A stretch of DNA of 64,000 nt from Neobacillus driksii. Lineage in GTDB: Bacteria; Bacillota; Bacilli; Bacillales; Cytobacillaceae. The stretch is taken from the NCBI RefSeq assembly GCF_013409995.1, contig NZ_JACCBX010000003.1, positions 518,108 through 582,107 on the forward strand, given 5' to 3'. Below the pieces are notes generated by a model. That model was given only the letters and a program-made list of their open reading frames with translations, was not told the DNA's origin and searched no databases. Shown piece by piece: positions 1-8,196 of this stretch. A program made the translations under genes and the position numbers. The stretch's first letter is position 1. Each line of letters begins with the position of its first letter.

Positions 1-80
1 AAGCTTAATATTAAATAAATAGAGTTAGGAAAATAAATAAAGTTCTCTTCCTACTTGTTGAGAAGGAGTGGTGGAGCTAA

Positions 81-620
81 ATGTTTTTATTAGACGTTTT
101 TGATTCGACAATTAAGAAACTGAAGTCTCAAACAGCGAATGTTATTACCTTAACGAATTTATCCTTTGGTGGTTTTGCGATCATTTTTGCACTGGAAGGA
201 AATTTACGACTAAGTTTGCTGCTAATTTTTATTGCTGCTTTAGCTGATCGTTTTGATGGAATGGCGGCAAGAAAATTTAATATCGAGTCAGAGCTAGGCA
301 AACAATTAGATTCCATGAGTGATATTATATCATTTGGAGTCGCACCAGCACTATTACTATATCAAGGAATTTTAAATGAATTCGGCGGACCTGGATCGTT
401 CTTTACCGTCTTCTATATCGGCTGCGGTGCTTTCAGATTGGCACGCTTCAATATTACCGAAAGCAACGGGTATTTTACTGGTTTACCAATCACAGCTGCA
501 GGCTGTTTAGCCACCTTAAGCTTTTTAGCTATCCCTTACGTCCCAGCTCAAACCTTTTTATTCATTATCATCATTCTATCATTCCTAATGGTTAGTCCAT
601 TTAAACTGAGGAAAATGTAA
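81..620 (+). CDS. pssA: CDP-diacylglycerol--serine O-phosphatidyltransferase
   Basis: A 179-aa integral membrane enzyme that makes phosphatidylserine from CDP-diacylglycerol and L-serine, the first step to phosphatidylethanolamine. The CDP-alcohol phosphotransferase signature D-x2-DG-x2-AR-x8-G-x3-D-x3-D is complete (DRFDGMAAR at about residues 57-65, final Asp pair about 25 residues on). Several hydrophobic helices follow and the length matches the Bacillus enzyme. AGAAGGAG lies 11-18 nt before the ATG. It stands alone here and converges on the peptidase gene; in B. subtilis pssA sits near psd, so the location differs. Function is confident by motif. Confidence 0.93.
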   Translation: MFLLDVFDSTIKKLKSQTANVITLTNLSFGGFAIIFALEGNLRLSLLLIFIAALADRFDGMAARKFNIESELGKQLDSMSDIISFGVAPALLLYQGILNEFGGPGSFFTVFYIGCGAFRLARFNITESNGYFTGLPITAAGCLATLSFLAIPYVPAQTFLFIIIILSFLMVSPFKLRKM

Positions 621-626
621 AAAAGA

Positions 627-649
627 AAAGCGGGAGCGCCCTAGGCGCT
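627..649. repeat. Decayed copy of a short dispersed palindromic repeat
   Basis: Just after pssA there is AAAGCGGGAGCGCC followed by CTA and GGCGCT, a small inverted repeat (AGCGCC 635-640 / GGCGCT 644-649). The same core, AGCGCC(C)TAGGCGCT, recurs at 14401-14426, and AAAAGCGGAAGCGCC recurs near 9910. I associate this with short repeats scattered through intergenic DNA of many Bacillus genomes; that link is from memory. Confidence 0.5.
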
Positions 650-665
650 GGAGTTATACAAGCAA

Positions 666-689
666 AGCCCAGCAGATATCTGCTGGGCT
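666..689. terminator. Bidirectional terminator between pssA and the M3 peptidase
   Basis: Perfect 24-nt palindrome (AGCCCAGCAGAT and its complement) between two convergent genes. The plus-strand flank is AAAATGTTATTTATTT; on the minus strand a short T-stretch follows the stem. Confidence 0.75.
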
Positions 690-695
690 AAAATG

Positions 696-2495
696 TTATT
701 TATTTGCTGTTAATTGAAGGAATTCCTCTATATCATCAATACAGATTTTGACTGCCTTTTCCCAGAAATCCTTTTGGACTAAATCCACTTGTAAGTGCTT
801 AGCCGCCAAATCCTCAACCGTCATTGAAGCGGTATCTCTTAATAAAGAAATATACTTTTCTTCGTATCCTGTACCTTCCTCAAGCGCCTGCGCATAGATT
901 CCAAGTGAAAACAGATAACCAAATGTATACGGGAAGTTATAAAACGGCACGCCTGTAATAAAGAAATGAAGTTTGGACGCCCAAAATAATGGATGATATT
1001 CGTCTAAAGCATCACAATAAGCTTCCTTCTGAGCATCCTCCATTAATACGTTTAACGTTTCAACGGACACTGGACCACGCTTTCTTTCCTCATAAAAACG
1101 TGTCTCAAATAAAAAGCGCGCATGGATGTTCATTAAAAGAGCAACCGTTCTCTGGATTTTATCATCTAGTAAAGCAAGTTTCTCTTCTTCGTCCTTGGCA
1201 TTTTTTACAGCCGCATCAGCAACAATCATCTCCGCAAAGGTCGATGCCGTTTCGGCCACATTCATGGCATACCCACGGTTAAGATAATGTACACCCTTCA
1301 TCGCATAGGAATGGAAACCATGACCCAGCTCATGAGCCAGTGTAGAAACATTCGAAGGAGTACCTGAATAAGTCATGAAGATACGCGATTCTTCACTTTC
1401 AGGGAACCCAGTACAGAAACCGCCTGGTGCTTTCCCCGGACGATCCTCCGCTTCAATCCATTGATTTTCAAACGCCTTCTTAGCAAAAGCAGCCATTTTT
1501 TCACCGAAAAGAGCAAAGTTTTGTTCAATGAATTCTGCACCCTCTTGGTAAGAAACCTTGGACTCCGTTTTTCCATATGGAGCATCTAAATCAAACCAGC
1601 TTAACTTTTCGAGACCTAAAAGCTTAGCTTTACGGTTTAAATATTCTACAAGCGGCTGCTTATTTTCAGATATTACCGCCCACATTGTCTCTAATGTTTC
1701 TTTTTTCATTCGGTTAATACTCAATGGTTCTTTTAATACGTCTTCCCAGCCGCGTTTTTGATAAACATTTAACCGGAAACCTGATAAATGATTTAATGTT
1801 TTTGCTAAATAATCCGCTTGTTCATTCCAAGACTTTTCCCAGCTCTTAAATACTTCTTTGCGTACTGCCCGATTTGAACTGGCAAAACGATTGGCCGCCT
1901 GCCCTACGGAAAGTTGTTTTACCTCACAATTTACCTCAACGGAAACCTTTATTTTACTAACAATGAGATCATATAATTGGCCCCAGCTATGATAGCCATC
2001 GACACCTAATGCACTGATTAATGCTTCTTCCTCAATTGAAAGCTTTTCTTTTGCCCTCTCGCGTCTTTCTGTCAGCGAAAAGGTCAACTCTGATAAGTAT
2101 TTATCTTCTAACACTTGTGCCCATACCTCATCATTGATGGATGATAAAAGATTATCAAATGCACTAAGCGCAGATTGAAATGCAGCACTAAGCCCTGTTA
2201 CCGTCGCTTCAAGAGCATATGCCTTTTTATCTTCTGTATTTTGAGCTTGCAGGCAGCCTACAAATGCCGCAGCTTGGCGAAGCTTTTTACCAGCTGTTTC
2301 AAAATCTGATAAAAGCTCCTTCAAATAAACCCTATCCTCTGCTGAATTTAGCGGTTTCCAGTTATGTACTTTTGTTTTAAAGAGGTCAATTAATTCCCCT
2401 GTTACCTTTAAGTGTTCTGCCAGTTCAGCTGAATCGCTTCCACCTTTAAAAAATACTTCAAGATTCCAAACGTCTGAATATGTAGTGGCTGTCAT
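696..2495 (-). CDS. pepF: Oligoendopeptidase F-type M3 metallopeptidase
   Basis: A 599-aa soluble zinc peptidase that cleaves oligopeptides in the cytoplasm. The M3 catalytic motif HExxH is seen as LAHELGHGFHSY at about residues 385-396, with the downstream ENVAETAS-like third-ligand region (NVAETASTFAEM). No signal peptide. The length fits the PepF/M3 subfamily of Bacillaceae. Start choice: AAGGGAGG sits about 9 nt before the ATG at 2495. Monocistronic between two terminators. The exact subfamily, and so the symbol pepF, is less certain than the enzyme class. Confidence 0.88.
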   Translation of the reverse strand: MTATTYSDVWNLEVFFKGGSDSAELAEHLKVTGELIDLFKTKVHNWKPLNSAEDRVYLKELLSDFETAGKKLRQAAAFVGCLQAQNTEDKKAYALEATVTGLSAAFQSALSAFDNLLSSINDEVWAQVLEDKYLSELTFSLTERRERAKEKLSIEEEALISALGVDGYHSWGQLYDLIVSKIKVSVEVNCEVKQLSVGQAANRFASSNRAVRKEVFKSWEKSWNEQADYLAKTLNHLSGFRLNVYQKRGWEDVLKEPLSINRMKKETLETMWAVISENKQPLVEYLNRKAKLLGLEKLSWFDLDAPYGKTESKVSYQEGAEFIEQNFALFGEKMAAFAKKAFENQWIEAEDRPGKAPGGFCTGFPESEESRIFMTYSGTPSNVSTLAHELGHGFHSYAMKGVHYLNRGYAMNVAETASTFAEMIVADAAVKNAKDEEEKLALLDDKIQRTVALLMNIHARFLFETRFYEERKRGPVSVETLNVLMEDAQKEAYCDALDEYHPLFWASKLHFFITGVPFYNFPYTFGYLFSLGIYAQALEEGTGYEEKYISLLRDTASMTVEDLAAKHLQVDLVQKDFWEKAVKICIDDIEEFLQLTANK

Positions 2496-2570
2496 CCTAT
2501 TCCTCCCTTGAATATGTACTTTTTCATTATAATATATTTTTTGAATAATTCTATTATTAGCGTTTTAAAC

Positions 2571-2601
2571 AAAAAATAGCTTGTGCCAGGAGTGCACAAG
2601 C
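2571..2601 (-). terminator. Terminator of the 53-aa YjcZ-like gene
   Basis: Read on the minus strand: GCTTGTGC, 7-nt loop, GCACAAGC, then TATTTTTTG. It starts about 11 nt after the small gene's stop codon, which supports that gene being transcribed. Confidence 0.8.
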
Positions 2602-2611
2602 ATCTTTATTC

Positions 2612-2773
2612 TTAACAGCAGGTTGTATAGTACCACCAGCCACCGAAGATGAGCACCAATATCAGTAAAACGATAAAGAGTGCATACCATCCTCCTCCAC
2701 CAGTTGTATAGGGAACAGGATAAACTGGATAAGGGGCTGGGCAGCAACAAAAATTTTGATAACCATATGACAC
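2612..2773 (-). CDS. YjcZ-like sporulation-associated small membrane peptide
   Basis: A 53-aa peptide with a GTG start, in a different frame from the longer open frame that overlaps it. It begins VSYGYQNFCCCPAPYP, then a Gly run (TTGGGGWYAL), one strongly hydrophobic helix (FIVLLILVLIFGG), and ends WWYYTTCC. This plan (SYGY head, Gly-rich linker, single membrane helix) is that of the YjcZ/YhzC-type peptides abundant in Bacillus spores. AAGGGGG precedes the GTG by about 7-8 nt, and a good terminator follows the stop. The Cys-rich ends are unusual for YjcZ itself. Family placement is by pattern; function in the spore is unknown. Confidence 0.72.
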   Translation of the reverse strand: MSYGYQNFCCCPAPYPVYPVPYTTGGGGWYALFIVLLILVLIFGGWWYYTTCC

Positions 2774-2851
2774 ATGAATACCCCCTTTTCCTTTTATAAT
2801 AGGTTATGTCCCGGTTTTGTGACATGTATAGGCACAAGCCGTTTTAACGAG

Positions 2852-2880
2852 AAAAAAGAGCCGGAATAATCTCCGGCTCT
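2852..2880 (-). terminator. sigK terminator
   Basis: Minus strand: AGAGCCGG, 8-nt loop, CCGGCTCT, then TTTTTTC, immediately after the sigK stop codon. Confidence 0.9.
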
Positions 2881-2884
2881 CAAC

Positions 2885-3601
2885 TTAGTTCTTCTTCTTA
2901 CGCTCTTTCTCAGCTCGATAAAATTCATGAAACATCTTCATTAATGCTCTTTTTTCAATCCTCGAAACATAGCTTCGAGAAATACCCAATTCCTTCGCAA
3001 TTTCTCGCTGTGTCTTTTCCTTTTGAAGGTCAAGACCAAAACGACCTACGATTACTTCCTTCTCTCTGTTATCAAGGACATCGATATATTTTCGAATTTT
3101 TTCTAGCTCCATGTTTAACTGGATGGTATCAATCACATCTTCTGATTCCGATTTCAGTACATCAATTAGTGAAATTTCATTACCTTCTTTATCCTGTCCA
3201 ATCGGATCATGTAACGAGACATCCTTTTTAGTTTTCTTTAGAGCTCGCAGGTGCATGAGGATCTCGTTTTCAATACATCGTGCTGCATAAGTCGCAAGCT
3301 TTGTTCCTTTGCCTTCTGAATAGCTCTCAATGGCTTTAATTAATCCAATGGTTCCGATTGAAATCAAATCCTCTGAATCTTCCCCAGTGTTTTCAAACTT
3401 TTTGACGATATGAGCTACAAGCCGCAAATTATGTTCAATTAACATATTACGAGCATGTGGGTCCCCTTCCGCCATTAACCGTAAATATTTCCTCTCATCT
3501 GCAGCAGAAAGGGGCTGCGGAAAAGCATTGTTTTTTACATAAGAGACAAGAAATAAAAATTCCTTAATGAGATAACCAAGTGCTGTGAAAATGCCTGCCA
3601 T
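2885..3601 (-). CDS. sigK: Sporulation sigma factor SigK (pro-sigma K)
   Basis: Late mother-cell sigma factor controlling coat and spore-maturation genes. The 238-aa protein keeps the pro-sequence ([20 protein letters not shown]) before the mature start [12 protein letters not shown]; SpoIVFB is known to cut B. subtilis pro-sigma K at this Ser-Tyr bond. Region 2 ([29 protein letters not shown]) and the region 4 HTH ([24 protein letters not shown]) are intact. The ATG at 3601 is chosen over the in-frame ATG at 3607 because GGGGGT ends 8 nt upstream of it but only 2 nt upstream of the other. The gene is continuous, unlike B. subtilis where the skin element splits it. Confidence 0.97.
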   Translation of the reverse strand: MAGIFTALGYLIKEFLFLVSYVKNNAFPQPLSAADERKYLRLMAEGDPHARNMLIEHNLRLVAHIVKKFENTGEDSEDLISIGTIGLIKAIESYSEGKGTKLATYAARCIENEILMHLRALKKTKKDVSLHDPIGQDKEGNEISLIDVLKSESEDVIDTIQLNMELEKIRKYIDVLDNREKEVIVGRFGLDLQKEKTQREIAKELGISRSYVSRIEKRALMKMFHEFYRAEKERKKKN

Positions 3602-3648
3602 GCACATACACCCCCGTGCTTTTTTGGGCTTTGCCTATAACTAATTCC

Positions 3649-3681
3649 TATGTTAGAAACAGTCCAATTGTGTCTGTCCAA
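3649..3681 (-). promoter_or_regulatory. Candidate sigK promoter with SpoIIID box
   Basis: On the minus strand TTGGACAGAC (3672-3681) matches the SpoIIID consensus WWRRACARNY at every position. About 20 nt further on is CATAGGAAT, resembling the -10 of sigma-E/sigma-K promoters. SpoIIID is known to activate sigK in B. subtilis. The box match is seen; its use is inferred. Confidence 0.55.
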
Positions 3682-3719
3682 GACATTTATTTGAAAATAA
3701 AGCCTTTTATCATACATAT

Positions 3720-3753
3720 AAAAAAAGCATTGACCTCTTTAAAAGATCAATGC
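3720..3753 (-). terminator. Terminator of the 25-aa peptide gene
   Basis: Minus strand: GCATTGATC, short loop, GGTCAATGC, then a run of T. It begins 7 nt after the stop codon of the small gene at 3761-3838 and precedes the sigK promoter region. Confidence 0.82.
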
Positions 3754-3760
3754 CGACTCA

Positions 3761-3838
3761 TTATTCTACACTTAGTTCTGCTGATATTACACAGCTAATT
3801 GCCCCAGTTATGACCAAAGCCATTACGACCATGAACAT
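3761..3838 (-). CDS. 25-aa hydrophobic peptide of unknown function
   Basis: MFMVVMALVITGAISC begins a peptide ending in AELSVE: one membrane-spanning helix and an acidic tail, with no positively charged N-terminus. AAGGGGTGGAG lies just upstream of the ATG and a terminator follows the stop. I do not recognise a family. Candidate roles for such single-helix peptides include membrane regulators or toxin-like peptides, but nothing here decides between them. It is the last member of the small-gene cluster between yrhC and sigK. Confidence 0.6.
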   Translation of the reverse strand: MFMVVMALVITGAISCVISAELSVE

Positions 3839-3947
3839 CTTCTCCACCCCTTTAGATAGACCCTTTTATCTACTTCGAATTTATCATATTTTGACGGTAT
3901 CTACCTTCAGGGGATGTGAACATTTTGTTAACAAAAAAATTTAGTTC

Positions 3948-4016
3948 TTATCTATCATTTTTGAATTTCTTTTTCGTTTTTAAGAAAAGAAATAATAAAA
4001 AGTTGTGTACAGGCAT
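3948..4016 (-). CDS. Candidate 22-aa peptide (MPVHNFLLFLFLK...)
   Basis: Very short frame with an exact GGAGGT ribosome site 8 nt before ATG. The product has a short hydrophobic stretch (FLLFLFL) and a basic tail (KTKKKFKNDR). No family recognised. The ribosome site is the only evidence beyond the open frame. Confidence 0.38.
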   Translation of the reverse strand: MPVHNFLLFLFLKTKKKFKNDR

Positions 4017-4043
4017 TTTGAGCTACCTCCTTAAATAGGCTAA

Positions 4044-4103
4044 CTAGGTGGAATCCTTCATACTCCATAAGCTTGCTCCACGGTCTTGTAATAAATAAAT
4101 CAT
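4044..4103 (-). CDS. Candidate 19-aa peptide (MIYLLQDRGASL...)
   Basis: Short frame preceded by GAAGGGTGG about 7 nt from ATG, between the third yrzI-like gene and the 22-aa candidate. No family recognised. It may be translated as part of the small-gene transcript, or may only be leader sequence. Confidence 0.35.
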   Translation of the reverse strand: MIYLLQDRGASLWSMKDST

Positions 4104-4138
4104 TGTAAAACCACCCTTCTTTTTATTATTGTTAAGCC

Positions 4139-4282
4139 TTAATACATAATGCGATGAACAGAAATTTGACGATCTTTTGTTGTTTCATATATTTTTTTGA
4201 TTTGTTCTTGACGAGACGCTTCTTCGATACTCATCTTACGTTTTTTGATGGTAATCGATAAAAATAAAATATTTAAGGTCAT
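4139..4282 (-). CDS. yrzI: YrzI family small protein, copy 3
   Basis: A 47-aa protein starting MTLNILFLSITIKKRK and ending KDRQISVHRIMY. This is the plan of the YrzI family (Bac_small_yrzI): an N-terminal hydrophobic beta-like stretch, a basic patch, an amphipathic acidic helix with a KxxYE..KDRQ segment, and a short tail. GGGAGGTGAT lies about 5 nt upstream, one of the strongest ribosome sites in the cluster. Last of three tandem paralogues. The family's function is unknown to me. Confidence 0.8.
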   Translation of the reverse strand: MTLNILFLSITIKKRKMSIEEASRQEQIKKIYETTKDRQISVHRIMY

Positions 4283-4307
4283 GACTATCACCTCCCATAA
4301 AGGGTTA

Positions 4308-4448
4308 TTACATTAAATGATAAGCTGTAACTTGACGGTCTTTGTGCTGATCATACAGCTGCTCAACTGTTTCATTTCGTATCGCTTCTTCTAGACTTTC
4401 TTTACGTTTCTTAACTGTAATTGAAAAAAACAAAATATTAAGAGTCAT
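4308..4448 (-). CDS. yrzI: YrzI family small protein, copy 2
   Basis: A 46-aa paralogue beginning MTLNILFFSITVKKRKESLEE and ending KDRQVTAYHLM. It differs from its neighbours at many positions but keeps the MTLNI head, the KKRKES basic patch and the YxxxKDRQ motif, so the copies are old or fast-diverging. Ribosome site AGGAAGTG is weaker than in the flanking copies. Gaps of 25-30 nt to both neighbours suggest one transcript. Confidence 0.8.
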   Translation of the reverse strand: MTLNILFFSITVKKRKESLEEAIRNETVEQLYDQHKDRQVTAYHLM

Positions 4449-4478
4449 TTAGATACACTTCCTTTTTTGAGGGTTAAT

Positions 4479-4619
4479 TTATAGTAAATGATAAACTGAC
4501 AGTTGACGTTCCTTGTTTTGCTCATAAAGTTTTTCAATCATTTCATTTCGTTCCGCTTCCTGTAGGCTTTCTTTGTGTCTTTTGAATGTAACTGAGATAA
4601 AAAATATATTTAGGGTCAT
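4479..4619 (-). CDS. yrzI: YrzI family small protein, copy 1
   Basis: A 46-aa protein beginning MTLNIFFISVTFKRHKES and ending KERQLSVYHLL. GAGGTGATAAGG directly precedes the ATG at 4619. A longer open frame upstream of that ATG runs through two terminator hairpins and is not used. First of the three tandem YrzI genes; no terminator separates them. Confidence 0.8.
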   Translation of the reverse strand: MTLNIFFISVTFKRHKESLQEAERNEMIEKLYEQNKERQLSVYHLL

Positions 4620-4679
4620 CCTTATCACCTCTATTCCTTTTATAACTAAATCTGTTAATAATATCCATTTAATGAGCAC

Positions 4680-4712
4680 AAAAAGGCCGCAAGAAATTAC
4701 TCCCTTGCGGCC
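4680..4712 (-). terminator. Second of two tandem terminators after the 34-aa gene
   Basis: Minus strand: GGCCGCAAG, 10-nt loop, CTTGCGGCC, then TTTTTG. It isolates the yrzI cluster from the upstream micro-gene. Confidence 0.85.
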
Positions 4713-4724
4713 AGTTTTTAGGCA

Positions 4725-4757
4725 CAAAAATACCGCAGGGCGCGATTCTCCCTGCGG
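4725..4757 (-). terminator. First of two tandem terminators after the 34-aa gene
   Basis: Minus strand: CCGCAGGG, 9-nt loop, CCCTGCGG, then TATTTTTG, 26 nt after the stop of the 34-aa frame. Confidence 0.85.
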
Positions 4758-4782
4758 CATGGATATGTATAGTTAACCAGAA

Positions 4783-4887
4783 TTAGTTAAGCAATCCATT
4801 CCCGTTGGTCGAATGCAAATTATTTACATATGCAGTTGTAATCCAAGTAACATTGCTAGTGACTGCAGCTTTTAACTTCATCATCAT
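4783..4887 (-). CDS. 34-aa peptide of unknown function with complete expression signals
   Basis: MMMKLKAAVTSNVTWITT begins a 34-residue product that ends STNGNGLLN. It has a short basic head, a moderately hydrophobic middle and a polar Asn-rich tail. AAGGAGGTCG, a near-perfect ribosome site, lies 9 nt before the first ATG. A TTTACA-17-TATAAT promoter and two strong terminators bracket it, giving a predicted transcript of about 200 nt. No family recognised. It could be a secreted or signalling peptide, a toxin-like peptide, or an RNA with an incidental frame. Confidence 0.62.
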   Translation of the reverse strand: MMMKLKAAVTSNVTWITTAYVNNLHSTNGNGLLN

Positions 4888-4927
4888 TTTCTTCGACCTC
4901 CTTCGGAATTTTTTACTAACTACGGTA

Positions 4928-4956
4928 ATTATATCCATCAACATATCCTTTGTAAA
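4928..4956 (-). promoter_or_regulatory. Consensus sigma-A promoter of the 34-aa gene
   Basis: Minus strand -35 TTTACA (4951-4956), 17-nt spacer, -10 TATAAT (4928-4933). The start point should lie near 4921, leaving a leader of about 34 nt. Confidence 0.8.
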
Positions 4957-4998
4957 CCACTTTTTTGAATTTTTTTTAAAAATAGTTAATTTGCCTGC

Positions 4999-5029
4999 AA
5001 AAAAAATAAACGTTCATAAGGGAACGTTT
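4999..5029 (-). terminator. yrhC terminator
   Basis: Minus strand: AAACGTTC, 6-nt loop, GAACGTTT, then ATTTTTTTT. The 5' arm overlaps the yrhC stop codon. Confidence 0.88.
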
Positions 5030-5276
5030 ATCGCTGGTTACCATCTTCCATATCCATAAGTTTTATCTGGCACTGTTTCGATTGAATAAAAAGTAAAATC
5101 GAAACCGCTAAAAAGGACATCGAAGCGATCATCATTATATTTACATCCATCTCACTCTTTGTGTCGGACGGAATAATTACACCTAAAAAGAAAAATACAC
5201 CGACAGCGAGTAATACGACAGCAAATTGTCTAAAATCAACCATTTTTTCGTAAATCTTCTTTGTCTGTTTGTCCAC
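5028..5276 (-). CDS. yrhC: YrhC-like small membrane protein
   Basis: An 82-aa protein with two membrane helices (FAVVLLAVGVFFFLGVII around residues 18-35 and IMMIASMSFLAVSILLFI around 47-64) and charged ends. In B. subtilis yrhC is the last gene of the yrrT-mtnN-mccA-mccB-yrhC operon, and it has the same place here. A terminator lies between mccB and this gene, so expression may need readthrough or its own promoter. Molecular function is unknown. Confidence 0.8.
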   Translation of the reverse strand: MDKQTKKIYEKMVDFRQFAVVLLAVGVFFFLGVIIPSDTKSEMDVNIMMIASMSFLAVSILLFIQSKQCQIKLMDMEDGNQR

Positions 5277-5365
5277 TGTAGGTCACCTGCTTTTCTTAAA
5301 ATCTACTAAGCTACTTTAACACAAAAAACAGCTTAAATGTGGATGTAAATTTTAGAAAAACAGAA

Positions 5366-5393
5366 TAAAAATGATCCGGCGTAAAAGCCGGAT
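5366..5393 (-). terminator. Terminator after mccB
   Basis: Minus strand: ATCCGGC, 6-nt loop, GCCGGAT, then CATTTTTATT. It separates mccB from yrhC. Confidence 0.75.
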
Positions 5394-5403
5394 TGGATTC
5401 CTA

Positions 5404-6537
<1,134 letters not shown>

Positions 6538-7467
6538 CTAAATCCCCCCTTCATAAATCTTCTTACTTAAATAGCGTTCACTTCCATCCGGAAAAATAAC
6601 GACAATATTCGTCCCGACTTTGGCACCTTCTGCTTCCAACATGGCGGCCATAAATGCCGCTCCAGATGAACTGCCAACTAATAGACCTTCCTTTGCTGCT
6701 AATTCTTTCACAAACCCAAATGCATCCTCATCAGGAATTGTATGAATCGCATCAAAATAATCTGGATCCATATAATCAGGTAGAAATTCCATACCAATTC
6801 CCTCCGTTTTATGAGGGCCTGATTCACAGCCATTTAATATTGAGCCTTCTGGTTCTACAATAACAGTCTTTATGGCTTTATTCTGGTCTTTTAAGTAACG
6901 CGCAGTGCCCATAAAGGTTCCGCCTGTGCCAGCTCCAGCAACAAATATACTTATATTTCCATCCATTTGCTCCCAGAGCTCAGGTCCTAGTGTTTTATAA
7001 TAGGTTTCAGGATTAGCTGGATTGCCAAATTGCTGCGGACAATAAGATCCAGGGATTTCTTTAAGCAGTTCCTCCGCTTTCGCGATTGCTCCCTTCATCC
7101 CCTTTTCAGTTGGCGTATGAACAATTTTTGCTCCTAGAGCTTTCATTAATTCTTGTTTTTCAATACTGAACTTTTCAGGTACACATAAAATAACCTGTAC
7201 CCCTTTGTTTAGTGCGGCAAGCGCTAATCCTATCCCTGTATTCCCGGCTGTCGGTTCTATCACCGTTCCCCCCGCTTGAAGCTTTCCACTTTCAAAAGCC
7301 TCTCGTAAAAGCTCTACACCAAGACGATCCTTAACACTGCCGCAAGGATTCATGAATTCCAGCTTAGCAAAAATGCGCACGCCTTTCGGCAGTAAAAACT
7401 GAGTAATTTCCACCATAGGTGTGTGCCCAATCAATTCATGTACATTTTTGTAAACTCTCACTGCCAC
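6538..7467 (-). CDS. mccA: Cystathionine beta-synthase, O-acetylserine-dependent
   Basis: A 309-aa PLP protein of the cysteine synthase/CBS family that condenses homocysteine with O-acetylserine to cystathionine. The PLP lysine is in NPCGSVKDRLG (about residue 47); the phosphate-binding loop appears as GAGTGGTFMG (about residues 179-188) and the substrate loop as PTAGNTGIG. There is no C-terminal CBS pair or heme-binding N-terminus, as expected for MccA. Start is GTG at 7467; the ribosome site is weak, so coupling to mtnN 19 nt upstream is likely. CymR is the known repressor of this operon in B. subtilis. Confidence 0.92.
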   Translation of the reverse strand: MAVRVYKNVHELIGHTPMVEITQFLLPKGVRIFAKLEFMNPCGSVKDRLGVELLREAFESGKLQAGGTVIEPTAGNTGIGLALAALNKGVQVILCVPEKFSIEKQELMKALGAKIVHTPTEKGMKGAIAKAEELLKEIPGSYCPQQFGNPANPETYYKTLGPELWEQMDGNISIFVAGAGTGGTFMGTARYLKDQNKAIKTVIVEPEGSILNGCESGPHKTEGIGMEFLPDYMDPDYFDAIHTIPDEDAFGFVKELAAKEGLLVGSSSGAAFMAAMLEAEGAKVGTNIVVIFPDGSERYLSKKIYEGGI

Positions 7468-7486
7468 GCCACCACTTTCTGGCTGA

Positions 7487-8182
7487 CTATCTTAAAGCTG
7501 CGACGATTTTCATGACCAACGTAGCTGAATGGGTTGCAGCTTGGTCAATGAATTGATCAAACGAGATTTCAGATTCCTTTCCAGCGATATCAGATAATGA
7601 ACGAATAATAACGAAAGGAATTCCGAAACGATGTGCAACTTGTGCAATCGCAGCCGCTTCCATTTCAACAGCCTGTAATTTATCAAACTTTGATTGTACA
7701 AACTTAACACGTTCTGGATCTTCCATGAAGGAGTCTCCTGTTACGATTAAGCCTTTCACGACTTTAAATTTATCTAGTTCTTTCGCTGCATTTACAGCAA
7801 CTTCAACTAATTTATCGTCAGCCAAAAAAGCTGCCGGGAGCTGCGGTACCTGCCCATATTCATAACCGAAGGCTGTTACATCCACATCATGATGACGAAC
7901 CTCAGTTGATATTACTGCGTCACCTACATTTAAATCAGGATTGAATCCCCCAGCAGAGCCTGTGTTGATTACACAATCAGGCTTATATTTTTCAAGTAAA
8001 ATGGTTGTTGACATTGCAGCATTTACTTTCCCAATTCCGGAGCGCAGCAAAATCACTTCTACTCCGTTCATTTGTCCAAAAGTAAACTCGCATCCGGCTA
8101 TGGTTTCTTGTGTTTGCCCCTCAATATTATCTCTTAATAATTTTACTTCTTCTTCCATTGCTCCGATGATGGCAATTTTCAT
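7487..8182 (-). CDS. mtnN: 5'-methylthioadenosine/S-adenosylhomocysteine nucleosidase
   Basis: Hydrolyses the adenine from MTA and SAH, recycling the products of SAM-dependent reactions and feeding S-ribosylhomocysteine towards homocysteine. The 231-aa protein shows the nucleoside phosphorylase-like fold motifs: GAMEEEV at the N-terminus, NTGSAGGF near residue 76, [12 protein letters not shown] (glutamate near 174) and RSLSDIAG (Asp near 197). The ATG at 8182 is preferred over an in-frame TTG at 8188 because AGAGAGG lies about 7 nt before it. It sits 14 nt after yrrT. Confidence 0.95.
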   Translation of the reverse strand: MKIAIIGAMEEEVKLLRDNIEGQTQETIAGCEFTFGQMNGVEVILLRSGIGKVNAAMSTTILLEKYKPDCVINTGSAGGFNPDLNVGDAVISTEVRHHDVDVTAFGYEYGQVPQLPAAFLADDKLVEVAVNAAKELDKFKVVKGLIVTGDSFMEDPERVKFVQSKFDKLQAVEMEAAAIAQVAHRFGIPFVIIRSLSDIAGKESEISFDQFIDQAATHSATLVMKIVAALR

Positions 8183-8196
8183 ATTCAAACCTCTCT

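Noticed and set aside
2565..2837. 90-aa minus-strand frame over the YjcZ-like gene
   Set aside because: Composition is implausible and no ribosome site precedes its start; the shifted GTG frame has family features and a ribosome site.
4479..4760. 93-aa version of YrzI copy 1
   Set aside because: The N-terminal extension runs through two terminator stems; the internal ATG at 4619 has its own ribosome site and matches the paralogues.
4783..4887. Phr or ComX-type signalling peptide
   Set aside because: There is no adjacent rap, comQ or comP gene, and no clear signal peptide or cleavage motif. Left as unknown.
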